NCBI RefSeq assembly: GCF_030053595.1
Contig: NZ_JASGBQ010000001.1
Location: 288,392 to 352,391 of the forward strand
DNA length: 64,000 bases
Source of the DNA: Fusibacillus kribbianus
GTDB lineage: Bacteria > Bacillota > Clostridia > Lachnospirales > Lachnospiraceae
Direction of reading: 5' to 3'
Positions within the stretch are counted from its first letter, which is position 1. Each line of letters starts with the position of its first letter. The notes beneath the pieces were generated by a model that did no database searches, was not told where the DNA came from, and saw nothing but the letters and a program-made list of their open reading frames with translations. Positions 32,862-41,613 of this stretch are shown here, piece by piece. The translations under genes were made by a program, and so were the position numbers.

Positions 32862-33753
32862 GGCTGTTCCTCCTTATTTTCATTTTCACAACCCGGTCCT
32901 TTCCTGTCAGATCCCGGATCACTTCGATATCGGTAAAGCCTGCCGCCCGGAAAAGCTCCGGAACGGAGCTTCCCTGATCCCAGCCGATCTCCAGATAGAT
33001 CCTGCCGCCGGGCAAAAGATGCTCTCCAGCACATGCCGCGATCCTCCGGTAAACGGCCAGGCCGTCCCCGCTTCCGTCCAGGGCAAGCCTTGGCTCATGG
33101 TCCCTCACCTCCGGCGAAAGCTCCTCAATGTCTTTCGTTGGAATATAAGGCGGATTGGAAACAATACAGTCAAAGGCTTCTCCGGCAAACGCCTCAAACA
33201 GATCCGACTGCACAGTCCGGCAGGTCTGTTTTACACCGAGACGGCGGATATTCTCCTCTGCTGTCCTTAAAGCCTCCCTGGAAATATCGCTCAGAATGAT
33301 CTGAAACGGCATTCTGTCCAGATATTTTGCAAGACTGATACCGATACAGCCGGAACCGGTACAAAGATCCAGGATCCGGAAGCGGTCTTTGTTATCCGCA
33401 AATTTCCCGTCCTGTTCCCTTTTTAAATCCTCCAGGACCGTTTCCACCAGTGTCTCCGTATCCTGCCTCGGAATCAGTACATGCTCATTGACCGCAAAGG
33501 AAAGACCCATAAATTCCTGATTTCCCAGAAGCTGCTGGAGCGGGATGCGCCTGCATCGGCCTTCAATGAGGCTTTCAAATCTTGAAACGGCTCCGCCGCA
33601 GGAAGCCTCCTCATTCATTCTGAGAAAATAGGCCCCCTTATCCATGGAAAAGCAGTCTGAAAACAGATACCAGGCGTCAAGCCGGCCTTCTTCGATTCCT
33701 GCAGCCAGAAGCCGGCCTTCCCCCTCTTTCAAGAGGGCCGCATAAGTGCTCAT
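32854..33753 (-). CDS. prmC: Release factor glutamine methyltransferase PrmC (HemK)
   Basis: A 299-residue SAM-dependent enzyme that methylates the GGQ glutamine of release factors. N-terminal helical domain (about 1-100), then the Rossmann domain with [15 protein letters not shown] (SAM site) and the catalytic NPPY in VSNPPYIP. Overlaps DUF1385 upstream through ATGA and prfA downstream. Confidence 0.96.
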   Translation of the reverse strand: MSTYAALLKEGEGRLLAAGIEEGRLDAWYLFSDCFSMDKGAYFLRMNEEASCGGAVSRFESLIEGRCRRIPLQQLLGNQEFMGLSFAVNEHVLIPRQDTETLVETVLEDLKREQDGKFADNKDRFRILDLCTGSGCIGISLAKYLDRMPFQIILSDISREALRTAEENIRRLGVKQTCRTVQSDLFEAFAGEAFDCIVSNPPYIPTKDIEELSPEVRDHEPRLALDGSGDGLAVYRRIAACAGEHLLPGGRIYLEIGWDQGSSVPELFRAAGFTDIEVIRDLTGKDRVVKMKIRRNSHV

Positions 33754-34733
33754 GACTCGCTCTCTCCTGCCTCCGCGGCAGCTTTCCCCTCAGAAACAGT
33801 CTGATTAACAGCAGACTCCTCAGAAAATTTCCTGCCGAAGGCTTCTGCTTCATACTTTCTCCAGTCAAAAACTGCCTCCACCGAGCAGATCGCCACCTCA
33901 ATCATATCGTCTTCCGGCTCTCTGGTGGTCAGCCGCTGAAGCAGGAGTCCCGGCTTGCTGATGAGATTGATCAGCCAGTTGTCGCTTCGCCCGGCCAGCT
34001 TCAGGATCTCATAGGAAATACCCGCAATGACGGGAATCAGAAGGATCCGGAGAAGAGCCTTCAGCCATACGGTATCGATCTGTATCACCATGGAGAACAG
34101 AATGCTCACAAACACCACAAACAGAAGGAAGCTGGTTCCGCAGCGCTTATGCTGCTTGGAGCTCTTCCTGACATTTTCCACTGTCAGATCCAGTCCGTGC
34201 TCCACACAGTTGATGCACTTATGCTCTGCCCCGTGATACATGAATACCCGGCGGATATCCTTCATCAGTGAGATCAAAAGCACGTATCCGATGAAAATAG
34301 CCAATCGGATCAATCCCTCAATAAATCCCATCAGCGCCCTGGAGCTTACAAAGCTCCGGAACAGCCCCGACAAAAACATGGGAAGCACAAAAAATATCCC
34401 GAGAGCCAGAATCACGGCCACCACCATGGTGATGCTCATGATCACGCTTTCTTTTTTTTCTGCCTTTTCGTCTTTTTCCTGCTCCTCTTCCTCATAAAAG
34501 CTGGCGGAAAAGGTTAAAATCCTCATGCCCAGCCGCATGGAATCCACAAAATTAAAAATTCCTCTGACAAAAGGAATATTTAGTGCCTTATGCTTTTTTG
34601 TAAAGCTCTGCCAGGTGTCCTTGGCCACCTCAATTTCTCCGTCCGGCTTCCTGACTGCCACAGCGTACTGATCCTGATTCTGCATCATGACCCCTTCGAT
34701 GACAGCCTGACCGCCGATCCCTGATGATTTCAT
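33750..34733 (-). CDS. DUF1385 (YqhQ-like) membrane protein
   Basis: A 327-residue protein of the DUF1385 family. It starts with GIGGQAVIEGVMMQ, which is diagnostic, has about four membrane segments (about 105-175 and 225-265) and the conserved YHGAEHKCINCVEHG with His/Cys residues likely to bind metal. Biochemical function is unknown. ATG 34733 has GAGGGG upstream. The linkage with prmC-prfA and rpmE is conserved in clostridia. Confidence 0.9.
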   Translation of the reverse strand: MKSSGIGGQAVIEGVMMQNQDQYAVAVRKPDGEIEVAKDTWQSFTKKHKALNIPFVRGIFNFVDSMRLGMRILTFSASFYEEEEQEKDEKAEKKESVIMSITMVVAVILALGIFFVLPMFLSGLFRSFVSSRALMGFIEGLIRLAIFIGYVLLISLMKDIRRVFMYHGAEHKCINCVEHGLDLTVENVRKSSKQHKRCGTSFLLFVVFVSILFSMVIQIDTVWLKALLRILLIPVIAGISYEILKLAGRSDNWLINLISKPGLLLQRLTTREPEDDMIEVAICSVEAVFDWRKYEAEAFGRKFSEESAVNQTVSEGKAAAEAGESES

Positions 34734-34757
34734 CCGGCAGTTCCCCTCTCTGTATGC

Positions 34758-34796
34758 TAAAAAGGTTGAGATTCCAAATGACCGAAATCTCAACCT
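34758..34796 (-). terminator. Terminator between rpmE and DUF1385
   Basis: AGGTTGAGATT and AATCTCAACCT (arms 34763-34773 and 34786-34796) form an 11-base perfect stem followed by five T on the minus strand. Only 25 bases separate it from the next ATG, with no visible promoter, so the downstream genes may depend on read-through. Confidence 0.88.
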
Positions 34797-34812
34797 CATC
34801 TTTGTGCAATGC

Positions 34813-35022
34813 CTATTTTGCTGCGTTTACACCATACTTACGGTTAAACTTCTCAATACGTCCTCTTGCGGATGCAGCCTTCTGCTGACCGGTGTAGAAC
34901 GGATGGCACTTGGAACAAATTTCTACGTGGATGTCTCCTTTGGTGGAGCCGGTCACGAACTCGTTGCCACAGTTGCACACAACCTTTGCCTGATGATATT
35001 CAGGATGGATACCTTCTCTCAT
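34813..35022 (-). CDS. rpmE: 50S ribosomal protein L31
   Basis: A 69-residue L31 of the zinc-binding type: CNCGNEF and CSKCHPF supply four Cys. ATG 35022 gives the usual [10 protein letters not shown] start; the in-frame GTG upstream lies within the ribosome site. Zinc-type L31 is a zinc reserve in some bacteria. Located between rho and DUF1385. Confidence 0.97.
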   Translation of the reverse strand: MREGIHPEYHQAKVVCNCGNEFVTGSTKGDIHVEICSKCHPFYTGQQKAASARGRIEKFNRKYGVNAAK

Positions 35023-35075
35023 GCTATTCACCTCTCTTACGACGATTTCTATCCTCTGACGCCTATGCGCCTATT

Positions 35076-35127
35076 CTCGCACTAAAACAGCGAGTTTCAT
35101 TATAACATAGGGTTTCTTTTAATGCAA
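35076..35127 (-). promoter_or_regulatory. rpmE promoter and leader hairpin
   Basis: TTGCAT (35122-35127), 17 bases, TATAAT (35099-35104), minus strand. The leader of about 70 bases opens with a CTCGC/GCGAG hairpin (35076-35080 with 35090-35094), a possible autoregulation site for the ribosomal protein. Confidence 0.7.
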
Positions 35128-35190
35128 GCATTTTTCTTTGTTTTGAAGAAATTTAGCGTATTTACAGGATTTTCTTCCTTTTCGTAAGCT

Positions 35191-36861
35191 TTACATCCTA
35201 AGCTTGCCGGCCATTGCCATGAACTCCCGGTTGCTCTTGGTGTGTCGGAACAGATCCAGCACCCGCTCCACGGCCTCCTCCGACTTTAAGCCTCCGATCG
35301 CTTTTCGCACGATCTCCACAGCCGCCTGCTCCTCGGGAGTCAGGAGCAGATCATCCCGCCTGGTCCCCGATTTCATAATATCAATGGCGGGGAAGATCCG
35401 TTTTTCCGACAGCTTCCGATTCAGCATCAGCTCCATATTTCCGGTGCCCTTGAACTCCTCAAAAACCACATCATCCATGCGGCTTCCCGTCTCCACCAGC
35501 GCCGTCGCAAGGATCGTCAGGCTGCCGCCCTCTCTCATATTGCGGGCTGCGCCGAAAAACCGCTTGGGCATATAAAGAGCAGCCGGATCGAGACCGCCGG
35601 AAAGGGTTCTTCCGCTGGGAGAAACCGTCAGGTTGTAGGCTCTGGCCAGTCTGGTAATGCTGTCCAGAAGGATCATCACGTCACGTCCGTGCTCCACCAG
35701 ACGCTTGGCCCGCTCCAGTACCATCTCAGATACCCGCTTATGATGCTCGGGAAGCTCATCGAAGGTGGAATAGATCACTTCCACATTGGGGCCTTCAATG
35801 GACTCCTTGATATCGGTAACCTCCTCCGGACGCTCATCGATCAGGAGGACGATCAGGTGCATATCCCTGTGATTTCTGGTAACAGCCTTTGCCACCTCTT
35901 TGAGGAGCGTGGTCTTGCCGGCCTTTGGCTGCGAAGCGATCATTCCTCTCTGTCCCTTTCCGATGGGGGACAAAAGATCAACGATCCTCATGGCAACGCT
36001 TCCCCCGGGCATCTCCAGATGAATCCGTTCCTCCGGAAAGATCGGAGTCAGGTCCTCAAAATTGGGACGCTTCTCCGCAATCTCGAGAGGAAGGCCATTG
36101 ATTTTTGACACATACAAAAGAGCAGCAAATTTCTCGGCTGTCGTCTTTACTCTCTTGCTTCCGGTGACAATATCTCCGGTTTTTAAATTGAACCGGCGGA
36201 TCTGAGAAGGTGACACATACACATCATTGTCTCCCGGCATATAATTTTCACAGCGGATAAATCCAAAGCCGTCCGGCATAACCTCCAGAATGCCATGGGC
36301 AGGGATCCCACTGTCCAGATTCTGCAGCTCCTCCGGATTGATATTCGGCGCAAAGGACTGAGTTCTGGCCGGAGCAGCCTGGGGCATGTCCTGCCCGGCT
36401 GCCGGGGAAGTCCCCGCTCCATATCTTCTCTGAACATTTTCCTGTCCTGCAGGCGCTGCATTTCTCACCGCATATCGTCTCTGCATCTGCTCCTGGCCGG
36501 ACGGTGCAGAAGCTCCTGTGCCATACCTTCTGGAAGGTGCGTCTCCCAATGTACTCTGGGGCCGCATGTTCCTCGGGGCTTCCTGACGCACCGGGGCTTC
36601 CTGACGGGCCGTAGAATCCTGGCGTATCGGATTTTCCTGAAGGGCCGGGTTCTCCTGACGCACCGGGGCCTCCTGGCTGGCTGAACTCTCCCTGCAGGCC
36701 GATGCTTCTGCCGAAGCTTCCTTCCCGGAACCGGCTTCACTGACAGCCAGAATACTATTGATCAGATCTGCTTTTTTCTGCGCTGTAATATTCTTGATTC
36801 CCAAATCCTTTGCGATCTGACGCAGCTGCGCCAGAGAAAGGGTTTCCAGCTTTTCCCTCAT
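35191..36861 (-). CDS. rho: Transcription termination factor Rho with a repeat-rich insert
   Basis: A 556-residue hexameric RNA helicase. N-terminal helical domain (1-45), then a disordered insert of about 140 residues rich in Ala/Gln/Pro/Arg with repeats of RQEAPVRQENP type and a second RRYGxG(A/T) set. The cold-shock RNA-binding domain (GILEVMPDGFGFIRCENY) and RecA-like ATPase core with Walker A SQPKAGKTTLLKE and LLIDERPEEVTD follow. Inserts of this kind are known in clostridial and actinobacterial Rho and can bind RNA or promote phase separation. ATG 36861 is set by AGAGGAA. Catalytic parts are intact. Confidence 0.96.
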   Translation of the reverse strand: MREKLETLSLAQLRQIAKDLGIKNITAQKKADLINSILAVSEAGSGKEASAEASACRESSASQEAPVRQENPALQENPIRQDSTARQEAPVRQEAPRNMRPQSTLGDAPSRRYGTGASAPSGQEQMQRRYAVRNAAPAGQENVQRRYGAGTSPAAGQDMPQAAPARTQSFAPNINPEELQNLDSGIPAHGILEVMPDGFGFIRCENYMPGDNDVYVSPSQIRRFNLKTGDIVTGSKRVKTTAEKFAALLYVSKINGLPLEIAEKRPNFEDLTPIFPEERIHLEMPGGSVAMRIVDLLSPIGKGQRGMIASQPKAGKTTLLKEVAKAVTRNHRDMHLIVLLIDERPEEVTDIKESIEGPNVEVIYSTFDELPEHHKRVSEMVLERAKRLVEHGRDVMILLDSITRLARAYNLTVSPSGRTLSGGLDPAALYMPKRFFGAARNMREGGSLTILATALVETGSRMDDVVFEEFKGTGNMELMLNRKLSEKRIFPAIDIMKSGTRRDDLLLTPEEQAAVEIVRKAIGGLKSEEAVERVLDLFRHTKSNREFMAMAGKLRM

Positions 36862-36970
36862 AAAATATTCCTCTTCTTTCATCATTCTAACACACGGGAT
36901 TTTTTAAGACTGCTGCCGTGAAACGGCAAATGAGAATTTCAGATACTCGATTACTTTAAATGTATTTGTC

Positions 36971-36999
36971 ATTGTATCACAAATCAAAAGAATTTACAA
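36971..36999 (-). promoter_or_regulatory. rho promoter
   Basis: TTGTAA (36994-36999), 17 bases, extended -10 TGA-TACAAT (36971-36976), minus strand. The long leader (about 100 bases) includes a TGCCGT/ACGGCA hairpin with a three-base loop. Confidence 0.7.
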
Positions 37000-37000
37000 C

Positions 37001-37062
37001 TTGATTTCGCCTGTCAAACTTGGTATTATGAAGAAAGATTAGTTCCGACAGATACGTCGGAA
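37001..37062 (+). promoter_or_regulatory. DUF4364 promoter and leader hairpin
   Basis: TTGATT (37001-37006), 17 bases, TATTAT (37024-37029). In the leader TTCCGAC (37043-37049) and GTCGGAA (37056-37062) form a hairpin followed by TGTTTTTA, which resembles a short terminator or attenuator ahead of the GGGGGA ribosome site. It is back to back with the rho promoter, one base apart. Confidence 0.7.
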
Positions 37063-37083
37063 TGTTTTTAGGGGGAATGTCCG

Positions 37084-37602
37084 ATGTCCGAGCCGCTGAC
37101 TTTATACAAACTGATGATTTTATATATGCTGAAGCAGGTAAAATTTCCTTTGGCCGGCTCCCAGATTTCTGAATTTTTTCTCGACAAAGAATATACCACC
37201 TATTTCACACTCCAGCAGGCCTTGTCGGAACTGGGAGAATCTCACCTGATCAAGCTGGAGTCCACCAGAAACAGTTCCCGCTATGAGATCACCCGGGAAG
37301 GCGAAGAGACCCTGTCCTTTTTCGGAAAAAAGATCTCTCCCGCCATCATTGAAGATATTGACACATATCTGAAGGAAAACAAGGTGCGCCTCCGCGATGA
37401 GGTCGGTCTTGTTTCCGATTATTATAAATCCACCAACCAGGACTACATCGTTCACTGCGCGATCCGCGAGGGAAAGGCCCAGCTTCTGGAAATCAACATT
37501 TCCGTGCCGGACAAGGAACAGGCGGAGCATATGTGCGGACGCTGGAACAAGGAAAGCCAGAAGCTCTATTCCGTGATCATGCAGAGTCTGATGAAGGAAT
37601 AA
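37084..37602 (+). CDS. DUF4364 family protein
   Basis: A 172-residue soluble protein. The first half (about 5-90) resembles a winged-helix domain of the PadR/MarR kind (LYKLMILYMLKQV, SEFFLDKEYTTYFTLQQALSEL, YEITREGEETL). The second half matches the DUF4364 C-terminus. Probably a DNA-binding protein of unknown target; family conserved in clostridia, often next to rho as here. Confidence 0.85.
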   Translation: MSEPLTLYKLMILYMLKQVKFPLAGSQISEFFLDKEYTTYFTLQQALSELGESHLIKLESTRNSSRYEITREGEETLSFFGKKISPAIIEDIDTYLKENKVRLRDEVGLVSDYYKSTNQDYIVHCAIREGKAQLLEINISVPDKEQAEHMCGRWNKESQKLYSVIMQSLMKE

Positions 37603-37624
37603 GCGTTTTTCGGTCCCTATGACA

Positions 37625-37672
37625 GAAAAGCAGACAGGACACCGGGATATCCGGCACTGTCTGCTTCTTTTT
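37625..37672. terminator. Bidirectional terminator between DUF4364 and histidine kinase
   Basis: AAGCAGACAG (37628-37637) pairs with CTGTCTGCTT (37657-37666). CTTTTT follows on the plus strand and TTTTC on the minus strand; convergent genes share it. Confidence 0.85.
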
Positions 37673-37687
37673 GTCTGTTTTCAAATA

Positions 37688-39676
37688 TCATCTGCAGCCA
37701 AAGATCTCTTCCTCCTCTGACCGGACTATGGGAAACCGAAGCGTCGCCTTAAACAGATCCCCGTCAATGGCCAGCTCCATGGTACCGTTCTGCAGCTCTG
37801 TCAGACTTTTTGCAATGGAAAGTCCCAAACCGTTCCCCTCCGTATTTCTGGAAGAATCTCCGCGGACAAACCGTTCCATCAATTCCTCTGCGCTCAGGTT
37901 CAGAGCTGCCTTTGAGATGTTTTTGAATGTGATCACTGCCTGGTCATTTCTTTTTTCCAGGGACAGGTAAACTCTTGTCCCCTGCTGGCTGTATTTACAT
38001 ATATTGTTCATCAGATTGTCAAAGACCCTCAGCATCCTCCGTCCGTCAGCCATCACCCGGACAGACTCCTCCGGCTGCCTCGTGACAAGCTCCAATCCCT
38101 CCGCCTTCAGCTTCTGTTCGTATTCTCCGGAAATCTGCGTGACAAAGATCTCCGCTTCGCAGGGTGCCAGAAGTACCTCCAGATTTCCGGTAGCTGCCTT
38201 GGAAGCCTCCACCAGATCCTCAATGAGGCGCTTCAGCCGCTCCGACTGGCGCACAAGGACCTCTGCATATTCTGTAACCGCGGCATTTTCGCAGGGTTCC
38301 TTTCCAATCAGATTCGCGTAATTGATAATAGAAGTCAGGGGTGTCTTGATGTCATGGGAAACATTGGTGATCAGTTCTGTCTTCATCCGCTCACTTTTCA
38401 TTTTTTCTTCCACTGCAAGCGCCATTCCCTCTGCAATGCTGTTCAGATTTTCTCCGTGATCTCTGAAATCCCAGAACATCCCTTCCGTATCCACCTGATA
38501 GCTGAGATTTCCGGCAGCCAGGGCCCTCCCCCCATCCTGCAGCTTCCGAAGCTGCAGTGCCGCAAACAGGACTGCAGGAATCAGGATGAGTTTTTCCAGC
38601 ACCCAGAAAAGGAGATACTTATCAGCCCGGGCAGCGACAATCATCAAAAGCTCCAACAGGGAAAGCCCGGCAAGGACCAGCGCTGTCTTCCATATCATAG
38701 GAATCCCTCGGGCAAGGATTTTCATTTTTCGCCAGACAGGTTTAAGCCTGCGCCCTGCACGTCCGGGCAGAGCCCGGAGCCATCTGACCAGGCGCCAGAT
38801 CACCGTATTGGTAAAAATCGTCCGCTGCTTGATCCGCGCGGCAATGCTCATGGCAAAGCCCACCGCAATGCAAAGAAATGTGATCCACAGAATAATGCAG
38901 CAAATAACCCCGCCGATTCCTCTGTAACCGAAATAGTCCTGCACACACCCTCCCAGAACCCCTGTAAAACATACGGCTGCAGCCAGCAGATCGAAGGGAA
39001 CTCTGCCCAGCGGGCCTGGCATCAGTTCCTCTGTACCCGGCCTTCTGCCGGACACACACATGAGTGCGGCAAAGAAAAGAACTGTAAAGAGCAGTGCTGC
39101 CGCGCCGATGAAATATACGGCATACCGGAAACGGTATCCCAGCTTTATCGTCTTTACCGTCTGTGCATAGATGTCTTTCGCCGGCAATTCACGGTCCAGA
39201 GAGGCGCATATCCGATAGACCGGGCCAGTTTCCGCCATTCCGATGCTTTTAATCTCCTCCTCAGACGGCATTCTGTCCCACATTATAAATTCCCCGGATG
39301 ATCCCGACAAAAGATAATAATAACAATACTCCCAGCCTGCATCATCGGGTGAACAGTCGATTCCCCGGGTCCGTGCCACAAAACGGCCTGATTCATCATA
39401 AACCCCGTATCGAAGATTTGTCCTGTCGGCCGGACTTTCATAGGTCTGTCTGCTGTTTGCCCCTGAATCATAAATCTCCCAGGCTATGGAATTGATATCC
39501 TCACGGACCATTTCCTCCATCCGACTGCTTATGACCATTTCTTCCGGATAATCATAAAAGCCGGCATCGGCGATCGCGTCCGCCCCCAGCACGCAGCCTG
39601 CCAAAATGCAGAGCGATACGATCACGCCAAGGAACAGGATCGCCTTTCCGGGTATAGTACGGATAAACTTCTTCAT
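37688..39676 (-). CDS. Sensor histidine kinase with complex membrane domain
   Basis: A 662-residue kinase. First span about 11-31, an extracytoplasmic sensor (about 35-185), then about five further spans to about 365. A short linker leads to the HisKA domain with NVSHDIKTPLTSI (phospho-acceptor His) and the ATP-binding domain with NNICKYS and GNGLGLSIAKSL. The layout with extra spans differs from simple two-span kinases. It overlaps the regulator gene by four bases (ATGA). Signal unknown; VanS/PhoR-like pairs answer envelope stress, antibiotics or nutrients. Confidence 0.92.
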   Translation of the reverse strand: MKKFIRTIPGKAILFLGVIVSLCILAGCVLGADAIADAGFYDYPEEMVISSRMEEMVREDINSIAWEIYDSGANSRQTYESPADRTNLRYGVYDESGRFVARTRGIDCSPDDAGWEYCYYYLLSGSSGEFIMWDRMPSEEEIKSIGMAETGPVYRICASLDRELPAKDIYAQTVKTIKLGYRFRYAVYFIGAAALLFTVLFFAALMCVSGRRPGTEELMPGPLGRVPFDLLAAAVCFTGVLGGCVQDYFGYRGIGGVICCIILWITFLCIAVGFAMSIAARIKQRTIFTNTVIWRLVRWLRALPGRAGRRLKPVWRKMKILARGIPMIWKTALVLAGLSLLELLMIVAARADKYLLFWVLEKLILIPAVLFAALQLRKLQDGGRALAAGNLSYQVDTEGMFWDFRDHGENLNSIAEGMALAVEEKMKSERMKTELITNVSHDIKTPLTSIINYANLIGKEPCENAAVTEYAEVLVRQSERLKRLIEDLVEASKAATGNLEVLLAPCEAEIFVTQISGEYEQKLKAEGLELVTRQPEESVRVMADGRRMLRVFDNLMNNICKYSQQGTRVYLSLEKRNDQAVITFKNISKAALNLSAEELMERFVRGDSSRNTEGNGLGLSIAKSLTELQNGTMELAIDGDLFKATLRFPIVRSEEEEIFGCR

Positions 39677-40371
39677 GGCTGTCTCCCTTTCTCCATTTTA
39701 TAGCCCTGCCCGAATACTACTTTCAGATAACGCGGTTCGGCAGGATTGATCTCCAGTTTCTCTCTCAGGTGGCGGATATGTACTGCTACTGTATTTTCGC
39801 TTCCAAAGGGCTTTTCCTTCCAGACTTCCTGATAGATCTCTCTGGGAGAATAGACCTTCCCCGGGTTTTCCATAAGAAGCTTCAGGATTTCATACTCCTT
39901 TGGGGTCAGAGAAACGGTCACCCCGTCCACAGCAACCTGTTTCGACCTGTCATTCACTTCGATCCCGCCGTTCACAAGAACCTCCGGCTTCAGTTCCCCG
40001 CCGCCCAGCTTAAAATACCTCCGCAGCTGGGAACGTACCCTTGCCCCCACCTCAATGGGATTGAAGGGCTTGGTAATGTAATCATCTGCCCCTGCATTCA
40101 GTCCCAGGATTTTATCCATATCCTCGCTTTTGGCCGTCAGGAGAATGACCGGCACATTGCAGCTTTCCCGGATCTTTACCATGGCGGAGATCCCGTCCAT
40201 CTCAGGCATCATGATGTCCATCAGGATCAGATGAATATCCTCCCGCGCCACGATCTCCAGAGCCTCCCTGCCTGTATATGCCTCAAACATCCGGTAGTCC
40301 GGATCCGTCAGATATATTTTCAAAGCATTTACAATATCTCTCTCATCGTCACATATCAGAATGTTGTACAT
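39673..40371 (-). CDS. OmpR/VanR-type response regulator
   Basis: A 232-residue transcription factor. Receiver domain (1-118) with D8/D9, phospho-acceptor D52 (LILMDIMMPEMDG) and K101 (YITKPFN). Winged-helix domain (about 135-230) with LTPKEYEILKLL and AVHIRHLREKLE. Cognate to the histidine kinase that follows and overlaps. A TATAAT (plus-strand coordinates 40393-40398) precedes it with a poor -35. Confidence 0.94.
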   Translation of the reverse strand: MYNILICDDERDIVNALKIYLTDPDYRMFEAYTGREALEIVAREDIHLILMDIMMPEMDGISAMVKIRESCNVPVILLTAKSEDMDKILGLNAGADDYITKPFNPIEVGARVRSQLRRYFKLGGGELKPEVLVNGGIEVNDRSKQVAVDGVTVSLTPKEYEILKLLMENPGKVYSPREIYQEVWKEKPFGSENTVAVHIRHLREKLEINPAEPRYLKVVFGQGYKMEKGRQP

Positions 40372-40392
40372 CTTCCACCCTCCCTGGAATCT

Positions 40393-40398
40393 ATTATA
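40393..40398 (-). promoter_or_regulatory. -10 box of the two-component operon
   Basis: TATAAT on the minus strand about 22 bases before the ATG; the -35 is weak, consistent with autoregulated two-component genes. Confidence 0.45.
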
Positions 40399-40469
40399 AA
40401 CAAGATCCTCTTTAAAAAGAAACCTGCCATCTTATTAAGATTTGATGAAGTTTCTGCCATACTGTTTAA

Positions 40470-40524
40470 CAAAAGAGAGATGCTGCTCAGCAGATATAGA
40501 AATCCACTTTCGCAGCATCCTCTC
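40470..40524 (-). terminator. Terminator after the substrate-binding lipoprotein gene
   Basis: Arms 40475-40486 and 40512-40524 pair (GAGAGGATGCTGC with GCAGCATCTCTC, one bulge), and TTTTGTT follows on the minus strand. Confidence 0.8.
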
Positions 40525-40564
40525 CGTTCGCCAACTCTCTTCATTTTGTTTCTCAGACCGGGCC

Positions 40565-41596
40565 TCAATCTCCTGTCACCAGCAGATATTCCACGTCAAA
40601 TTCCCGACAACCATTCTTCCCTGTCGCGGAATCAGAGTTTCCTATATCCTCCAGCATACTTTCGATTCCCTTTTTAACCTGTCCGGCTCCATCCGGTGCA
40701 GCTGTTGCCTTCATGTTTCCCTGTCTTACCATGTCAATGGCTTCTGTGCTGCCTCCGACGCCGATACACAGAACCTCCGGTGATCCGGCCTCAATACAGG
40801 CTTTCTGTGCGGCTGCCGAAATAGAATCCGTATCGCAGATGACCGCGCGAAGCTCTTCTCCATACGTCTCAAGAGCCGCCTGAACGATCGAAACCACCTG
40901 ATCCTCCTCTGTCTGAGACATCATTGTGATCTCCTCCGAAACAGGCTCCAGCTCCGTCTGCGCCTCCAGAATCTGCATAACCCCCTGGGAAAAATCAATA
41001 TGAGCTGTACTTCCAAGAACGCTGCTCACATGGAGATACCTTCCGGCCCCTGGACAATGATCCAGGACAAACTGCCCCACCAGCTTACCGGCTTCTTTCT
41101 CTGAAGAACCGCAGTAGACCCAGGCTGCCTCATCGGTGCTGGCCGTTTTTGCGTTTAATACGATCACTTTGATCCCCGCCTCTGCCATCCGTGTAACTGC
41201 AGGATCTGCCGCCTCCGGTTCACTCGGAACAATGAAGACATAATCACACCTCTCCTCAATGCATTTCCCTGCCAGCCGATTCTGAACATCCGGATTGTTT
41301 TCTCCATCCAGAATACCTGTCCAGGAAGTGATCCGTCCATCCGCCTGCAATCCGTCCAGAGTCTCCTCTGCATACTGATTCATTTCCTGAAAAAACGGAT
41401 CTGCTGTGCTTTTTGAAATAAATCCGACACGGATCTTTCCTTCTTCATTCTCCGGCTCTTCGGTCGATGTTTCTTTCTTTGGCAAGGCTGCAGAAGAAGC
41501 TTCTCTTTCCATATCATGCTTATTTGCACAGGAAGAACATAAGAATATCATCATAATTCCCATCAATGCCACAGGAATCCGGTATCTATTCTTCAT
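40565..41596 (-). CDS. Ribose-type substrate-binding lipoprotein without ABC partners
   Basis: A 343-residue exported lipoprotein. Signal peptide and lipobox LCSSC with Cys23, a Glu/Ser-rich linker, then a periplasmic-binding-protein type I fold: IRVGFISKSTADPFFQEM, YVFIVPSEPEAADPAV, AVICDTDSISAAAQKA and VLCIGVGGSTEAIDMVRQG. This is the sugar-binding family used by ribose/galactose ABC importers and by some sensor kinases. No permease or ATPase gene is nearby; it follows telA by 17 bases and precedes a two-component pair. ATG 41596 has GGAGGG upstream. Confidence 0.88.
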   Translation of the reverse strand: MKNRYRIPVALMGIMMIFLCSSCANKHDMEREASSAALPKKETSTEEPENEEGKIRVGFISKSTADPFFQEMNQYAEETLDGLQADGRITSWTGILDGENNPDVQNRLAGKCIEERCDYVFIVPSEPEAADPAVTRMAEAGIKVIVLNAKTASTDEAAWVYCGSSEKEAGKLVGQFVLDHCPGAGRYLHVSSVLGSTAHIDFSQGVMQILEAQTELEPVSEEITMMSQTEEDQVVSIVQAALETYGEELRAVICDTDSISAAAQKACIEAGSPEVLCIGVGGSTEAIDMVRQGNMKATAAPDGAGQVKKGIESMLEDIGNSDSATGKNGCREFDVEYLLVTGD

Positions 41597-41613
41597 AAAG
41601 CCCTCCTGCACTC

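Noticed and set aside
36465-36740. Alternative frame in the rho insert as a gene
   Set aside because: Arises from the repeats of the Rho insert; no ribosome site.
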